Positions 17,086 to 26,261 are shown, counted from the stretch's first letter. The stretch is DNA of 64,000 bases from Pseudescherichia vulneris NBRC 102420 (GCF_000759795.1 NZ_BBMZ01000009.1:62001-126000); one strand, 5' to 3'. Numbers and translations: made by a program. Notes: a model not told the origin generated them from the letters alone.

Positions 17086-18519
17086 ATGACCTACTCAATT
17101 GCTGACGCTGAACAGGAACTCAAGGTGAAGCACGATGCGCTTAACCTGCGCTGGTACCCACGCTACCATCTGGCCGCCAGGGCGGGCTGGATTAACGATC
17201 CCAACGGGCTGGTGTGGTTTGACGGCTGGTATCACGCGTTCTACCAGCACCATCCGTACTCTACCCAGTGGGGACCGATGCACTGGGGGCATGCGCGCAG
17301 TCAGGATCTGGTTCACTGGGAGCATCTGCCGGTGGCGATCGCCCCGGAAGGTCCGGAGGACAAAGATGGCTGCTTTTCCGGCTCGGCGGTAGTGGACGGC
17401 GACACGCTGGCGCTGATCTATACCGGGCACAAGTTCCACGGTGATGCCGATAACGAAGAGAATCTCTATCAGGTGCAGTGCCTGGCCACCAGCCGCGACG
17501 GCATCCACTTTGAACGGCAGGGCATTGTGGTCGATACGCCGCCGGGCGTGCACCACTTCCGCGATCCGAAGGTTTGGCGCGAGGGAGAGAGCTGGTACAT
17601 GATCGTCGGTGCCCGCGCGGGCGAGACCGGGCAGGTGCGGCTGTATCGTTCAGCGGATCTGCGTCAGTGGCAGGAAGAGGGCGTTCTTGATGAAGCCGAG
17701 GCTGGAATGGGCTTTATGTGGGAATGTCCGGACTTCTTCACGCTTGGCGACAAGCGCGTGCTGATGTTCTCCCCGCAGGGCATGGCCGCGCACGGCTTTA
17801 AAAACCGCAACCTGTTTCAGAGCGGCTATCTGCTGGGGGACTGGCAGCCGGGGCAGCAGTTTGTCCGCGCCGGTGAGTTTATCGAATTGGATCACGGCCA
17901 CGACTTTTACGCTCCACAGAGTTTCCTGACCCCGGACGGGCGACGCATTGTGATTGGCTGGCTGGATATGTGGGAGTCGCCGCTGCCGGAGCAGCAGGAC
18001 GGCTGGGCCGGGATGCTGTCACTGCCGCGCGAGCTGAGCCTCAGCGCAGACAACCGGGTAGAGATGCGCCCGGCAAAAGAGGTGGAAAGCTTACGCCAGG
18101 GCTGGTATCCGTGGCCGGTCAGCACGCTGAACAATCAGCAGATTGGCGTGGCGGAAAATGCCGAGGCTATGGAGGTGGTGCTGAACTGGAAAGGCGCGGA
18201 GAGCACTGCCGAACAGTACGGCCTGAGCCTGGGTGACGGTCTGCGGATCTACGTCGATGCGCAGATGCAGCGCCTGGTGCTGGAGCGTCATTATCCGCAG
18301 CACGGTTTATGCGGGACCCGCAGCGTGCCGTTAACTCTCGACCACGATCTCCACCTGCGCGTATTTATCGACAGCTCGTCCGTTGAACTCTTTGTCAATG
18401 ATGGCGAGGCGTGCCTCAGCAGCCGTATATATCCTGATGCCGGACAACGGGATCTACGTTTATTTGCCTGGAGCGGTAGCGCGTCACTGTCCGATGGCGG
18501 AGCCTGGCAGCTTGAATAA
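17086..18519 (+). CDS. cscA: Sucrose-6-phosphate/sucrose hydrolase CscA (GH32)
   Basis: The 477-residue cytoplasmic invertase splits sucrose into glucose and fructose. The three GH32 catalytic motifs are intact: WINDPNG (nucleophile Asp38), RDPKVW (transition-state stabiliser) and WECPDFF (acid/base Glu). The C-terminal beta-sandwich ends with FIDSSSVELFVNDGEACLSSRIYP, very like E. coli CscA. Because the permease does not phosphorylate, free sucrose is the likely substrate. The ATG at 17086 matches the E. coli start; a GTG three codons upstream is possible. Confidence 0.92.
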   Translation: MTYSIADAEQELKVKHDALNLRWYPRYHLAARAGWINDPNGLVWFDGWYHAFYQHHPYSTQWGPMHWGHARSQDLVHWEHLPVAIAPEGPEDKDGCFSGSAVVDGDTLALIYTGHKFHGDADNEENLYQVQCLATSRDGIHFERQGIVVDTPPGVHHFRDPKVWREGESWYMIVGARAGETGQVRLYRSADLRQWQEEGVLDEAEAGMGFMWECPDFFTLGDKRVLMFSPQGMAAHGFKNRNLFQSGYLLGDWQPGQQFVRAGEFIELDHGHDFYAPQSFLTPDGRRIVIGWLDMWESPLPEQQDGWAGMLSLPRELSLSADNRVEMRPAKEVESLRQGWYPWPVSTLNNQQIGVAENAEAMEVVLNWKGAESTAEQYGLSLGDGLRIYVDAQMQRLVLERHYPQHGLCGTRSVPLTLDHDLHLRVFIDSSSVELFVNDGEACLSSRIYPDAGQRDLRLFAWSGSASLSDGGAWQLE

Positions 18520-18539
18520 ATAAACCCGTCGTCTGGAAT

Positions 18540-18565
18540 AACCCGTCCCTGGCGATGGGCGGGTT
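18540..18565 (+). terminator. Intra-operon hairpin between cscA and the porin gene
   Basis: AACCCGTCC (18540-18548) pairs with GGGCGGGTT (18557-18565), a 9-bp stem with one G-T pair. It lies in a 122-bp gap inside the presumed operon and lacks a T tract, so it may stabilise upstream mRNA or lower downstream expression. Confidence 0.45.
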
Positions 18566-18641
18566 AGCGTTGTCTTTATCGCCAAACGGTACCTCTACGT
18601 AATAAATAACTGGTTAACTCAATAATAAAAAAGGTCTCCCG

Positions 18642-19985
18642 ATGAAAATAATCTGGGTCGGTTGTATGTTGACGTCTCTATTTAGCGGCGTGGTGTGTGC
18701 GCAGGATAGCCTTTCTCTGGAAGCGCGGCTGGCGCAAATGGAAAATCGACTGAAAGCTACCGAGGCGCGCGCCGCCAGCGCGGAAGCCGAGATCCGCGCT
18801 TTAAAGCAACAGGAGGCACCCCAAACGGTTGCCCGCACCACACCGGCAAAACCCACGCTACAGGTTAATGATACCGGCGATTTAAAATTCTATGGCGACG
18901 TTGAATTTAATATGGATGGAGCCAGCCGCACCGGCGGGCTAACATCGCTCAGAACCAGCGCCAATAAAAACTGGACGCCGGGTGAGAAAGAGCGCTGGGA
19001 TATTAACGGGCGTATTCTTCTCGGTTTTGATGGCCTGCGTAAAGGGGCTGACGGCAAATATGCCGGTTTCAGCGTCCAGCCGCTGGCGGACATGAACGGT
19101 AAAATGAATCTCGACGATGCGGCTTTTTTCTTCGGTCAGCAAGATGACTGGAAAATTAAAATTGGCCGCTTCGAAGCCTGGGATATGTTCCCGCTGAATC
19201 AGGATACCTTTATTCAATACTCCGGGAATACCGCTAACGATCTTTACAGCGACGGTTACGGCTATATCTATATGATGAAAGAGGGACGCGGACGCAGCAA
19301 CAGCGGCGGCAATTTCCTGCTTAGCAAAAACCTCGATAACTGGTATTTCGAGGTCAATACGCTGGTCGAGGATGGCAGTTCCCTGTTTGTCGATCAGAAC
19401 TACCACGGTAACGCGCTGGATAACCGTAAAAATGTCGTGTATGTGCGCCCGGTGGCCGCATGGCAGTCTGGCCCGTGGTCAGTGGCCGCCGCGCTAGAGA
19501 GCAACCTGGTGAATAACGCCTACGGTTATCAGCAGGAGAATGGTCGCTTCCGGGATCAGTCCAGCCGCACCGGTTACGGCATGACCATGAGCTGGAATAC
19601 GCTTAAGACCGACGCGGAAAACGGCGCGGTGGTGAATCTGAGCACCGCCTACCTTGATGCGGCTGACGAGAAAGACTTTAGCGCCGGTATCAATGCGCTA
19701 TGGCACCGCGTCGAGCTGGGCTACATCTATGCCCACAACAAAATTGACCAGTTCAATATGACAGGCGTCAGCGCGGACTGCGACAGCGACTGCGCGATCT
19801 TAGCTCCCGGCCGCTACGACATTCACACCATCCATACCTCATGGCAGCTGCCGAACATTATGGATATGCCAAATTTCAACATCTACCTTGGGGCTTACGC
19901 CTCCTGGCTGGAGTCTTCAGCTGCGCAAACCGGCAACGATGACCAACGCTACGGCGCACGGGTTCGCTTTAAATATCTGTTCTGA
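18642..19985 (+). CDS. RafY/ScrY-like carbohydrate porin
   Basis: The 447-residue outer-membrane protein has a signal peptide (MKIIWVGCMLTSLFSGVVCA, cut before QDS). A short coiled coil follows (SLEARLAQMENRLKATEARAASAEAEIRALKQQ, about residues 24-55), as in the periplasmic N-terminal extension of ScrY. Then comes a beta-barrel starting LKFYGDVEFNMDGASRTGG and ending with aromatic RVRFKYLF. It resembles the raffinose glycoporin RafY. In this operon it would let sucrose or larger sugars through the outer membrane. E. coli csc operons lack such a gene. Confidence 0.82.
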   Translation: MKIIWVGCMLTSLFSGVVCAQDSLSLEARLAQMENRLKATEARAASAEAEIRALKQQEAPQTVARTTPAKPTLQVNDTGDLKFYGDVEFNMDGASRTGGLTSLRTSANKNWTPGEKERWDINGRILLGFDGLRKGADGKYAGFSVQPLADMNGKMNLDDAAFFFGQQDDWKIKIGRFEAWDMFPLNQDTFIQYSGNTANDLYSDGYGYIYMMKEGRGRSNSGGNFLLSKNLDNWYFEVNTLVEDGSSLFVDQNYHGNALDNRKNVVYVRPVAAWQSGPWSVAAALESNLVNNAYGYQQENGRFRDQSSRTGYGMTMSWNTLKTDAENGAVVNLSTAYLDAADEKDFSAGINALWHRVELGYIYAHNKIDQFNMTGVSADCDSDCAILAPGRYDIHTIHTSWQLPNIMDMPNFNIYLGAYASWLESSAAQTGNDDQRYGARVRFKYLF

Positions 19986-20009
19986 TGACAATTTAGGTAA
20001 GGGGAGTTT

Positions 20010-20963
20010 ATGAAAGTCTGGGCATTAGGCGATGCAGTTATTGATCTGCTGCCGCAGGGAGAAATGCAGTACACCGCCTGTGCAGGCGGCGCGCCGGTCA
20101 ACGTTGTCGTTGGGGCCGCGCGTCTGGGGTGCGAAAGCGGCTTTATCGGCAGAGTGGGCGACGATCCGTTTGGCCATTTTCTACGTAACACGCTGGCAGA
20201 GGAGGGTGTTGATACTCAGCCTATGCAGTTTGATGCGCAGCACCGTACCAGCACGGTGCTGGTCTCGCTCGGGGATGAGGGCGATCGCAGCTTTATCTTT
20301 CTGGTCGATCCTTCTGCCGACCAGTTTTTGACCGCAGACACGCTTCCATCGTTTGGTAACGACATTCTGCATTTTTGTTCCCTGGCGCTGGTGGCAACGT
20401 CCTGTCGTGACACGCTGGTACGGGCTATCAGCTACATCAAGCAGCGTGATGGCCTGTTAAGCTTTGATATTAATCTGCGTGCGCAGATGTGGCCCGATGC
20501 ACAGGAGATGTTAGACACCGTGCGTCATTTTGCCCAGCAGGCCGACATCCTCAAGCTTTCGCAGGAGGAGCTGTATTGGTTGGCTGGCACCACGCAGCAT
20601 GAAAAGGCACTGGAGATCCTACGCAGCTATCCGTCGCGTTTGAAGGTGGTGACCTGCGGTTCTGCCGGGGCGATTGTCTTATGGCAGGACCAGCTGGTTC
20701 AGGCAAGCGCGTTCCAGGTTGAAAGTTTAGATACCACCGGCGCTGGCGATGCGTTTATCGCGGGTTTACTGGCGAGCGTGGCACAGGGCAATACGTTAGT
20801 GGATCTGGCCCAGCTTAAGCAGGCGATAACGCAGGCCAGTGCCTGTGGCGCGCTGGCCACCACGGCGAAAGGGGCGTTAGCCGCGCTGCCTGATGCGCAG
20901 GGTATGGTGGCGTTCAGGCAGGCAGCCCAGCCGCTGCAGTTTGACATAGGGAAGATCTGCTAG
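20010..20963 (+). CDS. cscK: Fructokinase CscK (PfkB family)
   Basis: The 317-residue PfkB/ribokinase-type sugar kinase phosphorylates the fructose released from sucrose to fructose-6-phosphate. The N-terminal GGAPVNVVVGAARLG motif (about residues 27-43) and the C-terminal anion-hole and base motif DTTGAGDAF (about 240-248) are intact. It ends the csc operon 24 bp after the porin gene, with GGGGAG upstream of its ATG. Confidence 0.92.
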   Translation: MKVWALGDAVIDLLPQGEMQYTACAGGAPVNVVVGAARLGCESGFIGRVGDDPFGHFLRNTLAEEGVDTQPMQFDAQHRTSTVLVSLGDEGDRSFIFLVDPSADQFLTADTLPSFGNDILHFCSLALVATSCRDTLVRAISYIKQRDGLLSFDINLRAQMWPDAQEMLDTVRHFAQQADILKLSQEELYWLAGTTQHEKALEILRSYPSRLKVVTCGSAGAIVLWQDQLVQASAFQVESLDTTGAGDAFIAGLLASVAQGNTLVDLAQLKQAITQASACGALATTAKGALAALPDAQGMVAFRQAAQPLQFDIGKIC

Positions 20964-21003
20964 CCTTTCGGGTGTTATAGTTTATCAAAATTGGCATTTA
21001 AAG

Positions 21004-21330
21004 ATGAACATAATGGAAAAGAACTTCACACCCGAACAAATCGAGGTCCTGAATCGCGTTGTCTTCGAGCACATCGAGACAATGAAAGAGAAAGTCGCTG
21101 AAATTATTACGGAAACAGAAAAATCCGCTCACCAGCAACTCATGGATATCGGGTTCGATATGACGGATTTCTATCCGGCTAATAAAGATTTTTTGATGAT
21201 GACACTCGTGCAGGCGCTTATAGACCGGGTGCACGGCGGTAATATGGCGCTTGCACAAAAGATGATAGCCCTGGAAGCAAGACGGCTTAACGTCAGTGTT
21301 CACGTTGAGAGTGAAAACCGAGATAAGTAG
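21004..21330 (+). CDS. Hypothetical 108-residue protein
   Basis: A soluble, mostly helical protein (EKNFTPEQIEVLNRVVFEHIETMKEKVAEII, then EKSAHQQLMDIGFDMTDFYP) with no signal peptide. I do not recognise a family. It follows cscK by 40 bp and precedes a small membrane-anchored protein gene, with which it may be co-transcribed. ATG at 21013 is an alternative start. Confidence 0.6.
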   Translation: MNIMEKNFTPEQIEVLNRVVFEHIETMKEKVAEIITETEKSAHQQLMDIGFDMTDFYPANKDFLMMTLVQALIDRVHGGNMALAQKMIALEARRLNVSVHVESENRDK

Positions 21331-21356
21331 CGGTACTAAGTAGATTGAGGGGAGAT

Positions 21357-21659
21357 ATGAAAAAAAGTGTTCTATGGGGCGTTATAGCTTTAATCGTGGG
21401 AGGCGTTATCGGCTATGCCATAAACAGTATGACCATAGCGAAATACAATACGATTAATGCTACCTGCACGGTGCTTAATGTTGCAGTAGACAACGGTATG
21501 TTGAAGCCGGAGCAGGTTGTGACGCTTGGCAAGCTGACAAAAGAGAAGCTTGGCGATGCGCAGTCTGCAAAAGCCTTCCGCCTCGATAATAAGCAGATAA
21601 AGGCGGCTTCGGGATCGTCGAATTGTTCTCAGTTTATGGTCGGCATGAGCCAGCCTTAA
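21357..21659 (+). CDS. Membrane-anchored hypothetical protein, 100 residues
   Basis: The N-terminus MKKSVLWGVIALIVGGVIGYAI is an uncleaved signal anchor, followed by a periplasmic domain with two Cys (ATCTVL and SSNCSQF) that could pair. GAGGGGAG lies directly upstream of the ATG. Family unknown. It is 26 bp after the previous gene and may share its transcript. Confidence 0.65.
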   Translation: MKKSVLWGVIALIVGGVIGYAINSMTIAKYNTINATCTVLNVAVDNGMLKPEQVVTLGKLTKEKLGDAQSAKAFRLDNKQIKAASGSSNCSQFMVGMSQP

Positions 21660-21778
21660 TCTGAGGTCGTCGCTACCGTAGATACTTCGCACCAGACCAA
21701 GCGTAGATGATGAAGAGTTCAGGCTAACCAGAGTAATATCACTTCTGATAAGTAATCATGAGACATGAAACTAAATCA

Positions 21779-21804
21779 CTATTGTGAACTTAATTTCACT
21801 ATAG
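21779..21804. promoter_or_regulatory. Inverted repeat upstream of a GNAT gene
   Basis: CTATTGTGAA and TTCACTATAG form a 10-6-10 inverted repeat with one mismatch, 65 bp before the next start codon. It could be an operator; the binding protein is unknown. Confidence 0.35.
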
Positions 21805-21869
21805 TAAATTAGGGTGGATTCATTTTGTATAACGATACAAAGCAAAAACCACTTTAAGGTAGAGAAATC

Positions 21870-22310
21870 TTGAAAATCAGAATGTCACGGCTGGCTGAAG
21901 CGCCAGAAATTATCCAAATTTGGAAGAGTTCAGTAGACGCAACACACGATTTTCTGACAGCTCATGACCGACAAGAGATCGAAAAAGAAGTTGTCGGTTT
22001 TTTTTCAGAAACCCCTGTATGGGTTGCAACAAATCAGGATGACCAACCGCTAGGTTTTATGTTTTTACATGATGGTCATCTGGAAGCACTTTTTGTCGAT
22101 GCTTCTGCTCGCGGACTTGGCGTCGGCAAGCGGTTGATCTCACATGCTTTAGCCCTGCATCCTGATCTCAGCGTCGATGTAAACGAACAAAACCAGCAAG
22201 CTGTAGGGTTTTATCAGCATATGGGCTTTCAGGTTTCTGGGCGTTCTGAGCTGGATAATCAGGGGAGGCCATATCCCCTGTTGCACCTAAGCAAAGCGAA
22301 TGGGATGTAG
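21870..22310 (+). CDS. GNAT N-acetyltransferase, YjaB-like
   Basis: The 146-residue acetyl-CoA-dependent acetyltransferase resembles E. coli YjaB (shared SSVDATHDFLTAHDR, GFMFLHDGHLEALFVD, then the acetyl-CoA loop ARGLGVGKRLISHAL, and NEQNQQAVGFYQHMGFQVSGRSE). Substrate unknown. The start is a TTG with AAGGTAGAG upstream, because alignment with YjaB begins at that codon; the next ATG at 21882 would cut into the first strand. E. coli yjaB lies at another locus. Confidence 0.8.
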   Translation: MKIRMSRLAEAPEIIQIWKSSVDATHDFLTAHDRQEIEKEVVGFFSETPVWVATNQDDQPLGFMFLHDGHLEALFVDASARGLGVGKRLISHALALHPDLSVDVNEQNQQAVGFYQHMGFQVSGRSELDNQGRPYPLLHLSKANGM

Positions 22311-22329
22311 CCACCGTGGTAGCAAAATA

Positions 22330-22914
22330 TCATTGATTTCTTTGGCTAAAAGCGACGACGTAACAACAGCCCTGCTCACTATCAGGATTACTTATTTGGC
22401 ACTCGCTTGCGAAGGTAAGGGCGAGACAGTCACCGGCTCGTAAATGATGGGTCTGATGATTGACTCGAAAATCAAGGCAGCCACTCAACATCCAAAGTGT
22501 TTGCCCGGAAAGATGCTCATTCGCAGAGGCGGGGATCGTCAGCTCACCCTTAGGAGGGATCTCAACTCTTATAAGTTCCGGGCATGCCCCCGCTGGGGAA
22601 AGAGACCAGCGGGTAATGCCTGATTGTTGATCCGTCCAATGCTGCTGCTCATGAGCAAAGAGAACAAGTGAGTTCTGGTGTAGCTCAAGCTCTGCAAAAA
22701 GTTTTGATAGCGTAATATTCATCGCGTTAGCTAAACGACTCAGTATCGTTGCGCTGGGGCTGGAGGTGCCTCGTTCAACCTTGCTAATCATGGCCTGACT
22801 AACGCCCGATCGTTGAGCAAGCTCAGTTATAGTCAAGTTGCGAGCTTTTCTGTGTTTAAGCAATAAACGTGCAATGTCGCTATCTAGTATCTGATTTTTA
22901 GATGTTTTATCCAT
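22330..22914 (-). CDS. HTH-XRE/cupin transcriptional regulator
   Basis: The 194-residue protein joins an XRE helix-turn-helix (LTITELAQRSGVSQAMISKVERGTSSPSATILSRLANAM, about residues 27-66) to a C-terminal cupin domain (about 110-185, LRAGDCLALTF). Such regulators sense small molecules through the cupin. It is divergent from tehA, with an inverted repeat CCAGCCT...AGGCTGG (22931-22965) just upstream of its own start, so it probably regulates tehA and itself. Confidence 0.85.
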   Translation of the reverse strand: MDKTSKNQILDSDIARLLLKHRKARNLTITELAQRSGVSQAMISKVERGTSSPSATILSRLANAMNITLSKLFAELELHQNSLVLFAHEQQHWTDQQSGITRWSLSPAGACPELIRVEIPPKGELTIPASANEHLSGQTLWMLSGCLDFRVNHQTHHLRAGDCLALTFASECQISNPDSEQGCCYVVAFSQRNQ

Positions 22915-22930
22915 TTTTACCCCCCCTTTG

Positions 22931-22965
22931 CCAGCCTGATTATGCCATTACATAAATTAGGCTGG
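22931..22965. promoter_or_regulatory. Inverted repeat in the regulator-tehA divergent region
   Basis: CCAGCCT at 22931-22937 is repeated in inverse at 22959-22965 (AGGCTGG), and an AAATTAGGCT copy recurs about 30 bp further on. These may be binding sites for the adjacent HTH-cupin regulator. Confidence 0.4.
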
Positions 22966-23218
22966 AATAAATGATTGTATAAGTTCGAAAAAATTAGGCT
23001 TCCAGGAGGAAACTATCGCCTTTAAGAGTCCACATTATTATGAGAGCGTAAGTTTGTAACGGTTACTTCCGCTTTTGGCATCATCTCACTCTTCTTTATG
23101 CCGATAAGAAAGCACAAGCAAAGCCTCATCAAACGCATAGAAAACAAATTTGTTTTAAAGTTTCAAATAAATTTGATGTTACTATAGCCTCTGGGAACAA
23201 ACGTGAGGTATGACGACA

Positions 23219-24190
23219 ATGGCTCAAACCAGCGCTTCTGGGTTCATTAATCTGCCATCCGGCTATTTTGGGATGGTATTAGGCATTATCGGAACCGGCC
23301 TTGCCTGGCGCTATGCCGCTTCTGTCTATCCAGTTTCACCGGTGCCAGGCCTGGCGTTAATTAGTCTGGCTATCGGTATTTGGACTGTTCTGGCCGTTCT
23401 TTTTATCGCTCGTTTGATTCGCCATCCCGGCACCGTTATGGATGAGATACGCCACCCAATAAAAAGCAGTTTTGTCAGCCTGTTTCCGGCGACGACAATG
23501 CTTGTCTCAATTGGCGTTACACCGTGGGCGTATTATCTTGCACTGGTGCTGTTCGTCTTAGGAGCCGCGGCACAGCTGTTCTACGCATCCTGGCAAGGTG
23601 CAGGGTTATGGCGCGGCAATCATCCCGCAACGGCGACAACACCGGGGCTGTATCTGCCAACAGTGGCAAATAATTTTATCAGCGCAATGGCCTGTGGAGC
23701 GCTGGGGTTTCATGACGTTGGCTTGCTGTTCCTGGGGGCCGGCGTTATTTCCTGGATCACATTAGAACCGTCAATCGTGCACCGGTTACGCACGGCCGGA
23801 GAAATGCCCTTAGAAGTGCGTGCGTCGCTGGGGATCCAGATGGCCCCGGCGTTCGTGGCGTGCAGTGCCTGGCTGTCCCTTAACGGCGGCCAGGCAGACG
23901 TTTTTGCAAAAATGCTTTTCGGTTACGGATTGCTGCAAATGCTGTTTATGATCCGCCTGCTGCCGTGGTACTCAAAACAGCCATTTAACCCGGCATTCTG
24001 GGCGTTCTCATTCGGTGTCGCATCGCTGGCTAACACCTCTTTGCATTTGGGGCATAGCGCACCCGGTGGGGCGCTTTACGCTATATCAATTCCGCTGTTT
24101 ATCGGCGCAAATCTGGTGATCGCGTTTCTTATGCTGCGTACGTTCATGCTGTTGATTAGGGGCAAGTTACTCATCCGTTCAACTGGGTAA
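23219..24190 (+). CDS. tehA: Tellurite-resistance/anion channel protein TehA (SLAC1/TDT family)
   Basis: The 323-residue, ~10-TM inner-membrane protein matches E. coli TehA over its length: [58 protein letters not shown] and [18 protein letters not shown]. TehA is a SLAC1-type anion channel whose overexpression gives tellurite resistance together with TehB. The start at 23219 puts GAGG ~10 nt upstream; ATG at 23210 has only 1 nt spacing. In E. coli tehA abuts tehB; here tehB is ~19 kb away and tehA instead faces an HTH-cupin regulator. Confidence 0.85.
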   Translation: MAQTSASGFINLPSGYFGMVLGIIGTGLAWRYAASVYPVSPVPGLALISLAIGIWTVLAVLFIARLIRHPGTVMDEIRHPIKSSFVSLFPATTMLVSIGVTPWAYYLALVLFVLGAAAQLFYASWQGAGLWRGNHPATATTPGLYLPTVANNFISAMACGALGFHDVGLLFLGAGVISWITLEPSIVHRLRTAGEMPLEVRASLGIQMAPAFVACSAWLSLNGGQADVFAKMLFGYGLLQMLFMIRLLPWYSKQPFNPAFWAFSFGVASLANTSLHLGHSAPGGALYAISIPLFIGANLVIAFLMLRTFMLLIRGKLLIRSTG

Positions 24191-24230
24191 GGAGCTAGCG
24201 GTGCTGTTACCAACTCGTTCCACGATCGCC

Positions 24231-24614
24231 TCAACTGTGATGTGCTGATGACATGACTTGTTTTACGTAATGTTCAATAACGATGTTATTTTCACGGCTC
24301 ACTTGCGAAATAAACGTTTGCAGAGTATCCGACGGGGAGTGAAGCGTATTCGCAACAAGGGTATCGAAATCGCTCTGGGTGAAGCGGTCGCTACCTTTTG
24401 TTGTCGACCGCTGAAGCAATGTGTGGGCAATAACGTAAAGAACGGCTCGCCTGTAATCATTCGCAAGCAGAACCTCGAGATCGGCCTGGAAAATGTCAAA
24501 CGTAAAGCTAAAGCTCACAATACCTGAGTCGACAGGTAGGGAGTAGGTCAGCCTGTCACCTAACCGATCGACATGAGGTTCATATCCGTCACCCATAAGC
24601 CGTATTGGCTGCAT
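24231..24614 (-). CDS. Hypothetical 127-residue protein
   Basis: A soluble protein beginning MQPIRLMGDGYEPHVDRLGDRL, with no signal or membrane segment and no family that I recognise. GGAGAAG lies ~9 nt before the ATG. The frame is well formed and convergent with tehA. Confidence 0.6.
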   Translation of the reverse strand: MQPIRLMGDGYEPHVDRLGDRLTYSLPVDSGIVSFSFTFDIFQADLEVLLANDYRRAVLYVIAHTLLQRSTTKGSDRFTQSDFDTLVANTLHSPSDTLQTFISQVSRENNIVIEHYVKQVMSSAHHS

Positions 24615-24663
24615 AGCAATGCTTCTCCTTCATCAAATCGCGTTTGCACAAAGTAACCGACCG

Positions 24664-25179
24664 TTATTCAGGCCTGCCAATGTTAAGCTCGTACACGACA
24701 CAGGGCACATCGTAGTGCTGTTCTACTGCCTTGTACGTCATGCCTAGCCGTTGCATCACACGCTGCGAGGGAATATTTTCCGGATCGGCCACGGCAACCA
24801 AATAGGTTGCGCCTACCTGTTCCGCTGCGAAATCAACGATCGCTTTCGCGGCCTCTGTTGCGTAACCTTTACCATTGTGTTCCGGGACGAGACGCCAGCC
24901 AATCTCTAATGGCGCGCCCTCTACGTTTGCCAGGTACTGGAGGCATGCTGCACCAACGATAGCCCAGGAAGCCTTCTCGATGATAGCCCACCATGAGAAC
25001 CCGTATTTGTCCCAGCGGGCTTGTACACGTCGGATACCTTCCCATGTCTCTTCAGGCGTTTTAACAATACCGTTATTGATATAACGCATCACGCTGGGGT
25101 CGCTATCCATTACCCGTAGGCCTTCGTAATGTGAGTCATGATAGGGCTCAAGCCGTAAACGGGCTGTTTCTACATTCAT
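24664..25179 (-). CDS. GNAT N-acetyltransferase, RimJ/RimL-like
   Basis: The 171-residue protein starts MNVETARLRLEPYHDSHYEGL and carries the GNAT acetyl-CoA loop in EHNGKGYATEAAKAIVDFA (about residues 101-119) and the conserved NIPSQRVMQRLGM segment (about 135-147), as in the RimJ/RimL/SpeG-like type 3 subgroup. Likely acetylates an amine on a small molecule or a protein terminus. Same strand and 49 bp from the unknown gene downstream. Confidence 0.85.
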   Translation of the reverse strand: MNVETARLRLEPYHDSHYEGLRVMDSDPSVMRYINNGIVKTPEETWEGIRRVQARWDKYGFSWWAIIEKASWAIVGAACLQYLANVEGAPLEIGWRLVPEHNGKGYATEAAKAIVDFAAEQVGATYLVAVADPENIPSQRVMQRLGMTYKAVEQHYDVPCVVYELNIGRPE

Positions 25180-25238
25180 GGGCTACTCCGTGTTGCGTGA
25201 AGCCGTATTCCGAAGACCGAGTATGGGTAACAAACAAG

Positions 25239-25772
25239 TTAAACCATCTCTTGTGTGGTAGCTATTTTTGCAAAGCCAGCCGCAAGGAGACCAAGCGTCA
25301 CATCGAAAATGGTTTTGGCTTCAAGGTTAGGCTCTTCAAGCGCAAAGCTGATTACTGCATCCTTTACCACCGTCATTTTTAAACCTAAATCCGCGCCAGC
25401 CCTGACGGTAGAGTTCACACAAAAACCGGCTACGGCACCAATAACAATGCACTCGTCAATAGGGTTGCTTTTCAGGTGAGAAAAGAGATCGGTTGAGCTG
25501 AATGCCGATGAAGTGTGTTTTATGAATACAGATTCACCTTGCTCCTCCTCAAATCCTTCCATGACTTGAGCGAGGGGGGAGGTGGGGTGCAATAACGATC
25601 CCTCTTCACGCGTGTGATGGCGAATATGAATAACAGGGGCACCCGCGCAGCGGAATTTTTTTAATATGCTCTCCATGTTATGAATGGCATTATCAGGATA
25701 CATTTCAACGCCATTATTGACTCTGTCTACAATAAATTTTTGCATATCGATGATAATCAGGGCCGCAGTCAT
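25239..25772 (-). CDS. Isochorismatase-family cysteine hydrolase
   Basis: The 177-residue hydrolase starts MTAALIIIDMQKFIVD, with the catalytic Asp of the family. The nucleophile Cys lies in IVIGAVAGFCVNSTVRAG (about residues 110-127) and the lysine in FIKHTSSAF. Members hydrolyse amides, vinyl ethers or N-carbamoyl compounds, so the substrate is open. The ATG at 25772 is preferred over one 13 codons upstream because the family begins there and GGAAAAG precedes it. Confidence 0.85.
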   Translation of the reverse strand: MTAALIIIDMQKFIVDRVNNGVEMYPDNAIHNMESILKKFRCAGAPVIHIRHHTREEGSLLHPTSPLAQVMEGFEEEQGESVFIKHTSSAFSSTDLFSHLKSNPIDECIVIGAVAGFCVNSTVRAGADLGLKMTVVKDAVISFALEEPNLEAKTIFDVTLGLLAAGFAKIATTQEMV

Positions 25773-25927
25773 CACTTTTCCTTTTAATCTACTTGGACGG
25801 CGAAAAGACATAAGCCATCCTATCTGAACACATTAATTGAGTCAGCCACTAAAATTTGTTGCAGGGTTGACATACGTCGTCCAAAAGCCGTATTAACTGC
25901 ATGCCATTCTGCACGTACATTGAGCCG

Positions 25928-26113
25928 TTATGACAATGCTTTGATGATCTTCTCTATCTTCCAGGTCATTACACAGCCTAAACAAACCATGACGAACCAC
26001 GGGATTGACGAGCCGCAAAAATAGTTGTCGCTGATAATTTGCCCTAAAGCGAGACTCGTGTAGATCGATGCAAAAAGACACCAATACTTTATCAATCGCG
26101 TCATGCTGAACAT
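25928..26113 (-). CDS. Possible small two-helix membrane protein
   Basis: The frame encodes 61 residues with two hydrophobic stretches (YWCLFASIYTSLALGQI and WFVMVCLGCVMTW) and a basic C-terminus, as expected for a small inner-membrane protein. The ribosome site is weak; ATG at 26104 is an alternative start. The gap of ~490 bp between its neighbours has no better candidate. Confidence 0.4.
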   Translation of the reverse strand: MFSMTRLIKYWCLFASIYTSLALGQIISDNYFCGSSIPWFVMVCLGCVMTWKIEKIIKALS

Positions 26114-26261
26114 TCGGATAGACCTTTAATCTGAAGAAGATCCTCAAACTGTCTACCTGGCTTTATGAAAAGGCAATAACCCCTACTAAACTTGGTGTCT
26201 TTTGGGGTTGAGGATAGAATCAAAAGGCTTAAAAAATAGACTGCTTGTATTGAAGAAAAGC

